NCBI GenBank assembly: GCA_007258455.2
Contig: VDFB02000003.1
Location: forward strand, 43,341,986-43,405,985
DNA: 64,000 nucleotides
Source: Sequoia sempervirens
Taxonomy: Eukaryota > Streptophyta > Pinopsida > Cupressales > Cupressaceae
Reading direction: 5' to 3'
The notes beneath the pieces were generated by a model. That model searched no databases. It had not been told where the DNA came from and saw nothing but the letters and a program-made list of their open reading frames with translations. This document shows, one piece after another, positions 36,136-47,751 of the stretch; the stretch's first letter is position 1, and each line of letters begins with the position of its first letter. The position numbers and the translations under genes are program-made.

Positions 36136-38444
36136 TATTCTAAGATTAAAATAGTTATTTAACCTTTTTCAAGGCTTATTTTATGTTTTTGGGTCATTTA
36201 TGTAATGTACAAAACATAGAATAAAAAATATACACAAAAAATGATCAAACTATTTAAAAAAATTGGTTGCTTTGCGTGTTCAATCATGTGAGTTTTTGTG
36301 GGCATCATAATTTCTACAAGCATGGATTTGATCTATGGACCATATATATTATTTAGTAGAATGCAAATTACTACTTTCTAATTTGCTAATTATTTTTCTC
36401 TTTGTTGACTACCAAGAATTGTCAGAGTTATTAGGGAGATCATCAAATTGCAAGATTCATGTTCTAGGTTGAATCCTTATTCATATTGACTTTATAGTCA
36501 TGAAAGAAGAAAATATAGTACTCTCTAATCACATAAATGAACTAAAATGATGATATAGGCTTAGATTCCTTTTAGTGCTCAAATCAAAGTTTTCATAGAA
36601 TTATATGTGAATGATAATCAAATAAAGCTTGAATAGGGTGAAATGATAAATGAATGCCCATTAAATAACTTCAAATAAAATACAAATTAATAAATCACAC
36701 AAAATGTGTATCGAGTCAAGGTATGATTAGAAAGAAATAGGCAAGAGTCCTTAAATTTAACTTTGATTTTTTTGAATTTTGAGGATCAATTCTATAGTCA
36801 TATGATCAACCTAGGATAATGGAATAATAATTCTAAAGTGGATAATGAATGCCTAGATATGGGGGTGTAATAAATTTAATATGTATGGAGTAATGTGTAG
36901 AAACAAATAAGTTCAACTACATGAGAATGCATATAAATGGGGATAAACAAATAATATAGGAATGAACCCATCATTACATGTGATCATGTCATTTGTTGAT
37001 ATGTAGTTGTATTGATTAATTCTCTCGAATTGGGCCCATAATTAAATGAGAATTCATAGTGGTATAAAATTTCATCATTACATTTTGCCAACCTTTTAGG
37101 TGCATATGAATCCTACCATGAACATGTATGTTAAAGTAAAGAAGCATAGACAAACATGCATAGAATGTCCATATTTCGGAATATAAGGAATTAAGGTCCA
37201 TATAAAGTATGGATAAAAGTCCATAGTTGTATCACACTTCAAGCCAACTTATCAACACAAATGAATTTAAGTATTTCTAATTGAAAGCCAATTTTTGTTA
37301 AATATATGGCTGATCTAGATTCATTGTAGCTAAATTAGATATGGGCCATATTTTTTTTAATTGAAAATCTCCACTAAATACATATGCAATATCACTTTGG
37401 GTCAATTTGCAAAAAAAATAAAATGCAAAAAACTTGATGTGTTCACAACTCCTACTAATGTAAATAACATGTTTTCATTTTTTTTAAAATAACCTCTTGT
37501 AGATCTATACATGTAGTTTTAAAAAATATAATTTTTTAATAGTTTAATTATTTTTTCTACTTTCCTTTCAATTTTTACTAAAAGTAGGTCATTAGTACAA
37601 AAATATAAGATTGACTATCTTGTTTAGGAAAATTTACTAAAAAATGAAAAAAAGTATGATACACTAGAAAATATATTACATTTTTTTTGGTTTAGAGAAG
37701 ATATTACATGTCAAGCTTATATATATATTTTCCATTAGAGTTAAATAGTGAAATAAAAAGTAACATCTCATCAAAACAGTTATGTTTTTAGTACATGCAA
37801 ATTTTAAGATTTATTTTTAAAAGCATATTTATTAAAATGAGGAAAAAAAATCCATGCACTAAAGTTTTAAGCTATAAATACACAAAAAATTGAAAGAAAA
37901 AACAAAACTTTCTATATAAACAGTGGCATCCCACTTCATCTCATTTTTTAGTACATGATGAATTCATTCAAGCATGTTTATGACACACTTAAGCTGTCAT
38001 CATTACATCAACAGGCCCAACGCATTGGCATGCACAAAAATTCGGAATGGGACTCCAACTCGCCACCATCTTTATTCCTCTAACATTGTTTTCTGTGTTT
38101 GCGACATTTAGTACTTAAGCATGCGTAACTCCTTACATTTGTATGTGATTAAGGCAAGGTGGTGCTACCTAATGAAAGCCAAAAGGAACTCATTAACTGG
38201 ATTTAAAAATTAAATATTTTCTAAAATCACATTGCAAGTTTTAAAGCGTGCCATATCTCGCTGATATCATTTGCATTAAAGGCTTCGATTTTGCATCATG
38301 CTTTAAATTTGGTTTCTAAGTTAATTTTACCTAACTTGTTTGTGATGAGTTTGGAGCTAAATTTCTTCTATCTGCATTGTTCATGGTGATTTTGGCTCTT
38401 TGTGGGTTTAAAGAAGCTCGCACAGTTGAATCTCACATTACAAG

Positions 38445-39206
38445 ATGGCACAAATTGGACGCCATGTGAAGGCAGTCAATAGTTCGGAGTTTCACTTGAG
38501 AAATTATAGAATGGTGGTGTCGGTTCAATCAAGGGAGCTCCCAATTTTAGATTGTATAGAAGAGGATCATCTGTATTAGGTATTTAAGGTAAAGTGTTCA
38601 ACAGTCTTGAATTGCATCAAAACTTTGATTGGTGAAGAGGTACTACACACTGGTTCGCAACAAATAATCTTCCCTGCCAATCTTCTTTCCATTTTCTTGT
38701 TTAATGCGATGGACTTGCTTCATAATTTTAAATTCCTTCAGTCTATTGCTAACAAATTTGTGAAGATAGAATAGTTGCAAGAAAATGCCCTTTTGCAGAG
38801 TATTCAAGGTTATGACTTAACACATGGGGAAGGGTTCATAGGTGGGCTCTTTCCCAGGAACTATCTATATCATAAACAGTGTTACCTTGACACCTATGAG
38901 GCCTTCAAGCTCTCATTACTTAGGGGTTTCTGCATATCTGTACCAAGCTTTGGGAAAGTATCATTTCAATTTGGATAAGGAGGAGATTACCAATTTTAAA
39001 AGAAAATATCACGCTCTCTCTTTTCTATTTTCACACGAATGTTTGCAAGGGCTGTAACAGAATGTTGATATGCCAAACCATCAAACCAACAGGGTCAATG
39101 TACTCATACCAGATATAAGCATTTCAGTTCACTTCAAGCTTAGGCAGCCAGTCAAATTCAAATGTTACCAGTCGAAGGCCAAGGAGAAGACTCGATCAAT
39201 GTGAGT
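38445..39206 (+). pseudogene. Degenerate reading frame of unknown function (copy B)
   Basis: ATG at 38445 opens a frame of 177 codons to TAA at 38976-38978, broken by two TAGs only (after HLY and after VKIE). Segments: MAQIGRHVKAVNSSEF, LLSIFLFNAMDLLHNFKFLQ, LTHGEGFIGGLFPRNYLYHK. A shifted frame then continues with YLYQALGKYHFNLDKEEITN and KYHALSFLFSHECLQGL to about 39206. The near-continuous frame argues for a decayed real gene or retroelement ORF. I do not recognise the family. Confidence 0.4.
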
Positions 39207-39399
39207 GGTAGGGGAATTTAAATAGTTATACATGTATTTTTTGTTCTAGATATATGGCAGTCTATACAAAGTATGTAGCTGGGGAAATAGGATTTAGGTT
39301 GAAATGATCTGAACAAATCAATTTTGCTTATGATGGTTGATTGTAAGTTTGATCGGTTCTTGCTTTAAATGACATTTTCAAACTATGCTATGGGTCCCT

Positions 39400-39562
39400 A
39401 CAAATGGGATGATTTTGTAAGAGCATTATGTTTCTAATTGAGCTACAACCAGAGGTTTTCTTCCTGGTTCTTTCCTGCCGGTATGCTCTTTTGAACCAGG
39501 TTTTGTAATATTTTAATTATATATAATAAATTATAGTGGCTTGCCACTTTTGCCAAAAAAAT
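39400..39562 (+). mobile_element. Possible LINE 3' tail
   Basis: T/G-rich 3'-UTR-like sequence ends in GTGGCTTGCCACTTTTGCC followed by AAAAAAATAAAA. This resembles 3' ends of plant L1-type LINEs and could be the tail belonging to the degenerate frame at 38445-39206. No TSD was identified. Confidence 0.4.
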
Positions 39563-41770
39563 AAAATTATACTATCATTTTTTTAAGAAGCAATTGTCAT
39601 AAATTTTTTTATTTTTATAAAAAAACATAAAATATACTAAAATATTTGCATTTCATTAATTCACATCATTTCAAAATTCTAAACATATATGTCACTTTTT
39701 AGAGATTCAAGTTAAAAAATTCAATTAGTGTTAGTCATTTCCTTATAAAAGTGTGATACAACTTTGAACTCTCACTCGTACTAGACTCCCTAGGTATCAT
39801 TGTGTGCACTCATCCTTTGGAATACATGCTCAATGGGAACCTATAAAAATAGAAAATATATACAATGAGTAGCTTCTATCTTGTAAGTATAAATAATCTC
39901 AATTACATATTAAATAAATTACTATCAACAATCATTAAAAGGAAATAGTAAGGAAATATTTTTCTACATAGAAATGTGTATGGTGATGCTCAAATCTAGA
40001 TGTAGTTGTTATAAGATAACATGACATATGTGGTGTTTTCATGTCATGTAGGAATGATCTATCTTAGAGACATGATGAGTAGATATGTAGGCACATGTAC
40101 CTATCTACAATTGTAATATAGGAGTGTGCAGCGTTAAGATATGCCCCCTTCGATTGGTTACACTCATCAAATCTAGGGAAATGGAGGATAGGGAAGAATA
40201 ATACATGAAATGTAAATGTAAGTTAATCATATAAGCATTTGAATAATAGAAAAAATGCATAATGGAATATTTAGGAAAAGCATATCAATTGATAAGCATG
40301 AAAAGTAAATAAAATATAGATACATGTAAATATGTATAAGTTTGTCCTTATATAGGTAAATGAGAGTGGTGACACAACCCTTAATGGCCAAGAACACTTA
40401 TGTGGTTGCATAGGACACTAGGCCAAGCATATGTCTTCAATGTAACATCAATGAACATGAATTCACATTGGCTAGGTAAGGAATTAGTCCTTGGTGATAA
40501 TTTATGGTGTAAGGCCCATAAGCATTGCAACCTTATATTTCTTAGAAATTTTTCTATCAAGTTATATTTGTAATCTTTTATATTATTTTGAGATAACATT
40601 TGATAGTGATATATTATATGGTTAAGATACATATATTATTATTTATGGCTTTAGCTATTGTGTTTTTTTCAACTTCACTATTTTTATTATCGACATAAAA
40701 TTTTGATAATATTTTTATTTACATTAATTTTAGTGATTCAATGATATTTACTATTGATGATTTCAAATGTGAGTTAATTATGCTTTCTTATGTAATATCT
40801 AGATTTACTAATGATTAGTGGATCATTATTGCAATGTGGTTTCCACAAAATGAATCGTTCCTTGCACAATTATATGCATTCATTGGTTAATATATTGTGC
40901 TCTATCTATCTTTGTGCTCATTACATGCTTTTTGTGTGGAATGCTTGAGATATGGATATAAATAAATGGTGAGAAAATATGGAGATATTTATATAGATTT
41001 ATGTGTGTGAGGCACTTGGATGTGACTTGAGTTATACTTGTGTAACAAAGCCATCCAAGCCACTTATGATTTAGGATTCCCTTGTGTTATAAATAATGAA
41101 TTATGATCTATGTGCCTTATATTTATTTTAGCATACATAGAGTACATGGTTGGTCTCACAATAGTGAGTCCCACTTGTGGGATATCCTAAGTTTTTCCTT
41201 AAACAACATATTCTTTAAAAATAAATATAATTTAAGTTTCAAAGGGTTGTACATTGAAGGCATTTTTATTGAAGGGGGTTAGATAAAATCCTTATAGATC
41301 AAATCCCCTAGGATTAATTCAAACCCTCAATGAATTATTATTCACACCTATAAAAACATTGACAAAAAATCATTTTACATAAGGTTTTGGGAGATTAAAT
41401 GAAGTAATTGATAATTCTATTTTTTAAGTATGTAGGTCTTAGTGTTAAGTTTTTAGTTTTCAAATGAATGCATCCCTTACGAAAAAGTAAGGAACTATAC
41501 TCAAAACATTAATAAATAGAACAAACATTGTTATAAATTCTCATAAAATGCATTCCACTCAACATGTATGCCATTATTTCAATGAACAAGGAAAAATTAA
41601 TTTCAATACATGTAAGAGAAATATATTATAAACTATTTTTTTGTTAGTTTAAATTTAATGATTAATAATAATACAATATTTAACATAAATTATCAAAAAA
41701 ATTCTTACTCACTAGACTTAGAGTTAATGATTTAATTGCAAGAAATTGTGGAAATATTTTATATGTGTAG
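39563..41770. other. Non-coding AT-rich sequence
   Basis: I see no gene, clear repeat or element boundary in this ~2.2 kb. Scattered open frames are short and without motifs. Confidence 0.6.
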
Positions 41771-42780
41771 TGTTGAAAATTGTACTCCCTTCTTGGAGAT
41801 AGTATAATTTCACACTTACTTTGGACCTATTTTAGTACCTTTACATTCATGACTCTTTAAACCATCATTAATAGGCCTCTAAGACCCTTTATTTTAGATC
41901 CCAAGGCTTATTTCAATTGAAATCCTGACAAAATCAACAAATGCATTCAATTTTCTAACACTCGAATATTTTCCCACCCCAAAAATCTAGGGTGGGACTC
42001 ATATGCTACCTTGGGCATATGAGTTCCACTAGGTGGGACCCATATGCCACCTTGGGCGTATGAGTCTCGTGTGGCCCCTTTTTAGGGTTTGAGCAAGAAA
42101 TTAAGGTTTCTAATTCAAATTTTTGGTTGATGTCAACATTTGGGATCTAATAAATGGTAAATTAGATGAGATGCCTATAAAAATAAGGTTTCAGATCATT
42201 ATTTCACCTAGTAATTCAAGAGCTAAGTAATCCTAGAGTTTTCAAGCAAGAGTCTTCAAGAGAGATTTTCAAGTATTCAAGAGCAAGGAGCAAATAAAGT
42301 TGAAGTCTTGGAGCAACATTATAGTGTTTTTTCAGGTCTTCAAGCTCACATTCAATTCAAGATCTAGCATTGTCAAGGAGTTATGATGGTTGCCTATGGA
42401 GAATCATGATGGATTCTAGGTTGGGGAGATGCAACTAGCCATCAAACCAAGCCTTGTGACTTGTTTCCTAAGTTATTCTATCCTCCATTATCATTCTACT
42501 TTCTACCTAAAGGAAGGTACATGCATTGTTGTGGCTTATTAGGGTGGTTAGAGATCTCCCAAAGTGAGTCATCATCTCCATGTTTCATTTATGCATCCTA
42601 TTCTAGCACATTAGAATAGGGTTTCATTGGACTTTAGATATCTTAATCTTAGATGCACTTAAGATTGGGACTTTCACTCACATTTACTTTCAAGATCTAT
42701 TCTTTCTATCAAGGTTTAATTATTGAACTAGGGGTTTGACCAAGGTAAACCCCCCATAAGAAAATCAACATAATACTTTA
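41771..42780 (+). repeat. Ty3/gypsy (Tat/Athila-like) LTR
   Basis: Begins TGTTGAAAATTGTACTCCC and has a TATA box CCTATAAAAATA at 42174-42185. It then shows the same TTCAAGAG-rich leader and the same GGGGTTTGACCAAGG/AACCCCCCAT end block as 5832-6790, so both belong to one LTR group. U3 carries two long hairpins at 41991-42070. The 3' end is approximate. Confidence 0.6.
41991..42070 (+). repeat. Pair of adjacent long hairpins in U3
   Basis: First hairpin: 41991-42006 pairs with 42015-42030 over 16 positions (14 Watson-Crick, 2 G-T), with arm core CTCATATGC/GCATATGAG and loop TACCTTGG. The second, 42033-42047 with 42056-42070, has the related arm CCATATGC, loop CACCTTGG, and more mismatches and G-T pairs. 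They are a tandem duplication of a ~40-base unit. Confidence 0.85.
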
Positions 42781-44149
42781 TTTTGCAAGATTTAGCAGGT
42801 TCATATCTAGAAGAAAAGTTTGGGAAACAAAGGAAGGAAGTGCAGAGATCGGAGAATAGATTTAGATCTTGACTTTCTGAAAAAGAAAAATGGGACTAAG
42901 AGTCCTAGTATAACACTTTTTCCAGATTTCAGAGGATTTAGACTTGTCACTGTGAAATTACAATTTCTACCCCAAAACCCTAATCTAGGACTAAATCGCC
43001 CAGTCTAGTGTATGAGACCCTGTGTGCTCCAAAATTCATAATTTCGGTATTGTAGACCTTGTTTCAAGCATCTTCAATTTTCCAGGTGCCCCTCTATTCA
43101 TTCTCAGTTCATTATTTTGATGTTGTGTTTAATATCTTAGGTTACATAACTAGATTTGTATATCATTTGCATTTCCTTCTTTCCAAGCCTTTGCTTGATG
43201 GTAAACCCCCTTTTGTATTTATTCACACCCAAGGAAACCATCTTAATCCTATCCCACTCCTCAATCAATTGAATTGGTTGAGGGATCTTAGTTTCCTTTA
43301 ATGAACTTGAGTGAAATAAGAGGTCCTAAACCCTAGGTTCTATCTCCCAAAAGATAGAACAACCTATTTCCTAGGTTTTATTTTGGTGAACCTAGCCATT
43401 GGGCACCTTTTTTTTTATATTTGGAGTACATCATAGTCCTAGATCTATCTTGCATTAACTTTGCATTAGATCCTGCATTAGTTAATTTTTATTTAGGGCT
43501 TCTAAATCTTGCATTAGTGAAAGTGCATATAGGTTGCATTTTCTCATCTTACATCATTGAATTTCATTTGAATTTTGTAATTGCACATAGTATAGACTGC
43601 ATACAAGTTAAAAAACTTAACTTTCACTCAAAATTTGTTGAAATTAGTGTCAAAACCCTAATCTAGGACTCATTCACCCCTCTGGGTGATTTAGTCCCAG
43701 TAAAAATTATTTTACCTTATTTCTAGGAATTCTCTGGTGATTTTTATTCACTAGTTGAACCCTTCAAAATCCCTAATTGGGAATCATACGCCCCTCTAGG
43801 TGATTTAATCCCATGTCAAATCTGAAACTACATTTTACAGCATTAAAAACCTTGTTTCTGTGTTTCTATTTGCTATTGATAGATTTCTATTTTAGTTTAT
43901 TGAGTTTTTGTTTCATGCATTTCATTAGATCTAGCCTAATTTAGTTTCATTTCAATTGTGGATAGAATTACATTATTGTACTTTTCATTTCTAGCATTAC
44001 TTCATAGTTTGATAAGATTAAGTTACATTTGGCATTCATTAGAAAACAAAACCAAAACAATTTTAAATCGATGAACCCCTTGGAGAAATCATAGTTATTT
44101 GGGTATGTCAAATCTCTTTTTCCAAGTTAACCTAACCCTCAAGCCTTTT
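42781..44149 (+). other. Untranslated leader of Tat/Athila-like element
   Basis: Non-coding sequence between LTR and gag relic. A short module containing CCCTAATCTAGGACT and a CACCC/GGGTG hairpin occurs at about 42976-43010, 43654-43700 and, more decayed, 43768-43815. The frame at 43059-43301 has no motif. Confidence 0.5.
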
Positions 44150-45003
44150 AGTAGTGATGACTTTGACATGGTAGATGAAGCCCTTGAGGATTTCTTCTCA
44201 CAAGGTTCATCCACTAAGGCTTGTTACAATACACTGAAATAAAGAGAAGTTAATGTGATTCAACCTCAAATCATCCTATACCCACCTTCAAACAAACCTC
44301 AAACTCAAAACAAACCCATTTTCACCCTTGAACCACCTAAGAATAGTGTTTCACACAGTCAAGTTATAATACCATTGCTCATACATATAACACTAGAAAT
44401 AATGCACAACTAAAACAAATAACTTCACCATCTTACCTTTGCCTCAACCCATCTTGCCTAGTGCTCCTCATTTGCGTTCACATAGTGGGAAGGAGTATGA
44501 TATTTTTGAACAGCTTAAGAATACTCCCATAAAGATATCCCTATGGGACCTAATTCAAAATTCACCTAATTATCATACTATGCTTCAAACAGCCTTGCAA
44601 CAAGTTGTGGTTCCCTCCAATACAAATGTAAGTGATGTAGCATCTCTAATTCAAGGAATGAATACAATTAACGTAGACATTACTTTTCATCAACATGAGC
44701 TACCTCCCTTGGAGATGAGAAAGAAAAATTATACCTTCATGATAGTAGCTATCTTCAATAGGAAAATAATAAAATAACCCTTGTTGATAATGGCTCAACT
44801 CTTAATGTGTGTAGTGTGACCCTTTTGGATAGACTTGGCGTGGATAAATAAAAAATTGAACTTGATTCCTTATCAATTTGAGGATTTGACAATGTAGGAA
44901 AGAAATTGCTTGGTGTGATTACTTTTCCTATTATAGTTGGAAAGGCTACATTACAAACTCCTATTCATGTTATGCCTCATGATCTTTCATACAATCTTCT
45001 TTT
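44150..45003 (+). pseudogene. Ty3/gypsy gag-protease relic (Tat/Athila-like)
   Basis: Frames on the plus strand read FDMVDEALEDFFSQGSS, then YDIFEQLKNTPIKISLWDLI, a segment with NITFHQHELPP-type spacing, then TLVDNGSTLNVCSVTLLDRL (active-site region of the retropepsin, Asp codon at 44786-44788), GKKLLGVITFPIIVGKATLQ and HVMPHDLSYNLLF. This order is typical of the protease region in Tat/Athila gypsy polyproteins. Two stops and several frameshifts are present. Similarity stops at 45003, just where the conserved LLGRPW would follow, so RT and integrase are lost. Confidence 0.75.
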
Positions 45004-45086
45004 CACTAGTACACAAACAATAATATATGACTAAATAAACTACTAAAAATTGCATATAAATGATTAATTTTAGTCACGTGACTCTT

Positions 45087-47751
45087 CAAAACGTCCAAAG
45101 TGCAAGATCCAAAGCACATGACTGACTTCAGACCTATAATTCTATGCAATTCTATGTACAAGATTGTTTCCAAAGTCCTTGTCAACTGATTGAAGCCTTT
45201 ATTAGACAAAATCATCAGTAGATGTCATAATGGTTTTGTCCCAAGAAGACAAATCTTGGATGCTGCTATTATGACCCATGAAATAGTTCATTCTATGGAG
45301 AAAAGAAAGAACCAAGGTATGGATTTCAAGCTTGACATTTATAAAGCCTATGATAGGGTTAGATGGAAGTTTTTATATTCAGTCCTTGCTAAGTTTGGTT
45401 TTAATGATATAGTGATTGGCATCATTAGAGAGTGTGTGGAATCTGTCCAATTTTCTGTGTTGGTCAATGGGATTCCTTGGGGGTTCTTTAAGGTGGGAAA
45501 AGGACTTAGACAAGGGGACCCCCTTTCTCCCTACCTATTCATTATGGTGGTTGAGGTTCTGGGTAGGAACTTTCTATCCCTGCTCAACTCAGGGAAGATT
45601 TAGGGAATCAGAGCTGCCTCCACCCTCCCCCCCTCTATTCTCCAGTAGTTTGTTGATGATACGTTTCTTTTTGGAAAGTCCTCAATGATTGAAGCTAGAG
45701 AATGGAAGTGCCTCCTTCAGGATTATGCTAGTGCCTCTGGTCAATGCATAAATTATAACAAAAGTAGTGTCTATTTCTCCAACACTAAGGCTGATCTCCA
45801 AGCTAAGATCTTATCCATCCTGGGTTGTCTTAATGCTTCTCTTCTTGGGTCTGCCACTAACTGTTAAGGAGGTGTCACACAACTTTTGGAATAGTATTTT
45901 GGAGAGATTGCAAAAGAAGCTTGTTGGTTGGAAGGGTCAACTTCTTAGTAATGCTTGTAAACTCCAACTTCTTAAGGACTTCCTTCAAGGAATTCCACTC
46001 TACTTCCTCTCTCTCTTTAGGATTTCAGACTCCATGGTAGAAAAGCTAGAAATAATTCAAAGATCCTTTCTCTGGACGAGAGTGGAGGAGAAGAAAAGGC
46101 TTGCCCTTGTGAATTGGGACACTGTCTATCATCCCAAGTGTCATGGGGGCCTGGGGATTAGGAAGATCACTAATATGAATAAAGCTCTTATTGCCAAGAT
46201 TGGCTGGAATTTGGTGCAGGAGAAGGCTGAATGGTACAGAATAATGAAGGCTAAATATCTTAATCGGGGACATTTTTTTAGAGCCTTGGACTTGGTTGGT
46301 CTCCCTTCTGGCTCTAAAATTTGGGACAACATTCTTAAGTGAAAATCCCTTTTGAAGGAAGGGGTCAGATGGAAAATTGGAAATGGGAGATCAATTAGAT
46401 TCTGGGAGGACTGCTACATTGGGGGAAAACCCCTTGTTGATAGTCATTTTAATATACTGAGGGAGCACACTAAAGATCTTATTGGTACTTACATTGTTGA
46501 TTATACTTCACCCAGAGCTAAATGGAAAATTCTGAATTTGATTTTCTTGCATTGGCCAGACCTTCTTCCTAAGGTTGTAGAGCTCCAGGAGCTTCTAAAT
46601 ATGGTTATACTTTCTTTATTTCCCAAGGAGGACAAGATATTCTAGATAAAGAGCCACTTAGGGGAGTTCACTGTTAAGTTTTCTTACCAACTGCTTCTTA
46701 AGTTTGATGGTGATGAGCATTGTTGGAAGAAGGTGTGGATTCATCAACTCATTTCTAAAATAAATTTCTTTTGGTGGACTTCCATTCATGGTAAAATTTT
46801 AACCATTGATAACCTTGTTAAGAGGGGCTTTCAATTCCCTAATTGGTGTACTCTTTGCAGAAGGGAAGAAGAAACTATTTCTAATCTCTTTATTCACTGC
46901 CAGTTTGCTTCCCAGGTCTGGCAAAATGTTTTACAAAGGTTGAACATTTCTTGGGTCTTTGATAGAGATATTCACTAATTTATCTTAAATTGGAAATGCC
47001 CCTCTAAACATCTGTTAATCCAACTGCTTTGGCAACTTATTCCACCTCACATTTGTTGGTGTCTGTGGAAAGAAAGGAATAACAGGATTTTCAAAGAGAC
47101 GGAGAACAATGTTGATGGTTTGTTGATAATCCTTAATAAGCTCCTCCTGGATAACATTTCGACCTGTAAATGGAAAACTCCTAGTAATCCTCCGATTTCT
47201 TGGGATAGAAGCATATCTACTATTTGGAAATTTCCTAGTGAGTTCCAAAGATTTGATAATTCCAAAATGATCATTAGGAAGAATGCTAAATGGAGAACCC
47301 CTAAGCCGCCCTGGGTTAAGCTAAATTTTGATGGGGCGGCTAGGGGAGGTATGGCAACTAGAGGTGGTATTATCAGGGATCATGTCAGTGGCCTGGTGGC
47401 TACCTATGCTAGGAAAATGAAAGATCACACTAGCAATCAAGCTAAAGGTATGGCCCTTTTATGGGGTCTTAGAATTGCACTGTCACTTGGCATCAAAACC
47501 ATGGAAATTGAAGGCGACTTGATGCTAATAGTGGAAGCCACTAAAGGCAAGATGATTGTGGGTTGGTCTTTAAAAGGTATTATGGAAGATATTTGCTCCC
47601 TCCTAATTGGTCTCCAGGAGTTTACTATCTAACATGTCTATAGGGAGGGGAATGTGACTGCTGACAGCTTGGCGGTGGTGGGTCTGGAGATTGAAGGGCT
47701 ACGATGTTGGAAAAAAGTGGATTTTTTGCCCCCCTCGGCTTTGGCTTGTTT
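45087..47751 (+). pseudogene. LINE (L1-type) ORF2 relic: RT, zinc-binding region, RNase H
   Basis: A single ORF2 read almost continuously, with one frameshift near 45800-45870. Visible parts: KVQDPKHMTDFRPI (45098 on), GFVPRRQILDA, DIYKAYDRVRWKF (first catalytic Asp), GLRQGDPLSPYLF, and FVDDTFLFGK at 45649-45678 (catalytic Asp pair). Then follow the thumb region with HGGLGIRKITNMNKAL, a zinc-binding segment FPNWCTLCRREEETISNLF-IHC at about 46840-46910, and an RNase H domain VKLNFDGAARGG (47318 on), IEGDLMLIVEA, YREGNVTADSLA. The endonuclease domain is missing (5' truncation). Stops at about 45187, 45601, 45646, 46340, 46643, 46976 and 47630. In RNase H the second catalytic position reads QAKGMA instead of AEA. 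Confidence 0.9.
47747..47751. other. Target site duplication TGTTT, left copy
   Basis: TGTTT directly precedes the 5' LTR and recurs at 54200-54204 directly after the 3' LTR. A 5-bp duplication is normal for plant LTR retrotransposons. Confidence 0.9.

Larger units (their letters stand above)
19177..38625. repeat. Large duplicated block, copy B
   Basis: Second copy of the block at 1-18360, in the same orientation. It is longer by about 1.09 kb, mainly through a 984-base segment at about 30434-31417 and a microsatellite expansion near 35955-36060. Unlike copy A it continues without a gap into unique sequence at 38626. Where the copies differ, copy B is the better template for annotation. Confidence 0.95.

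Noticed and set aside
35923..36162. Three overlapping Tyr/Ile/His-rich frames
   Set aside because: Translation of a TATG/TATA microsatellite in several frames.
1..38625. True tandem segmental duplication
   Set aside because: Not excluded, but copy A ends exactly at a 100-N gap without a repeat boundary, so serial placement of allelic contigs is simpler.
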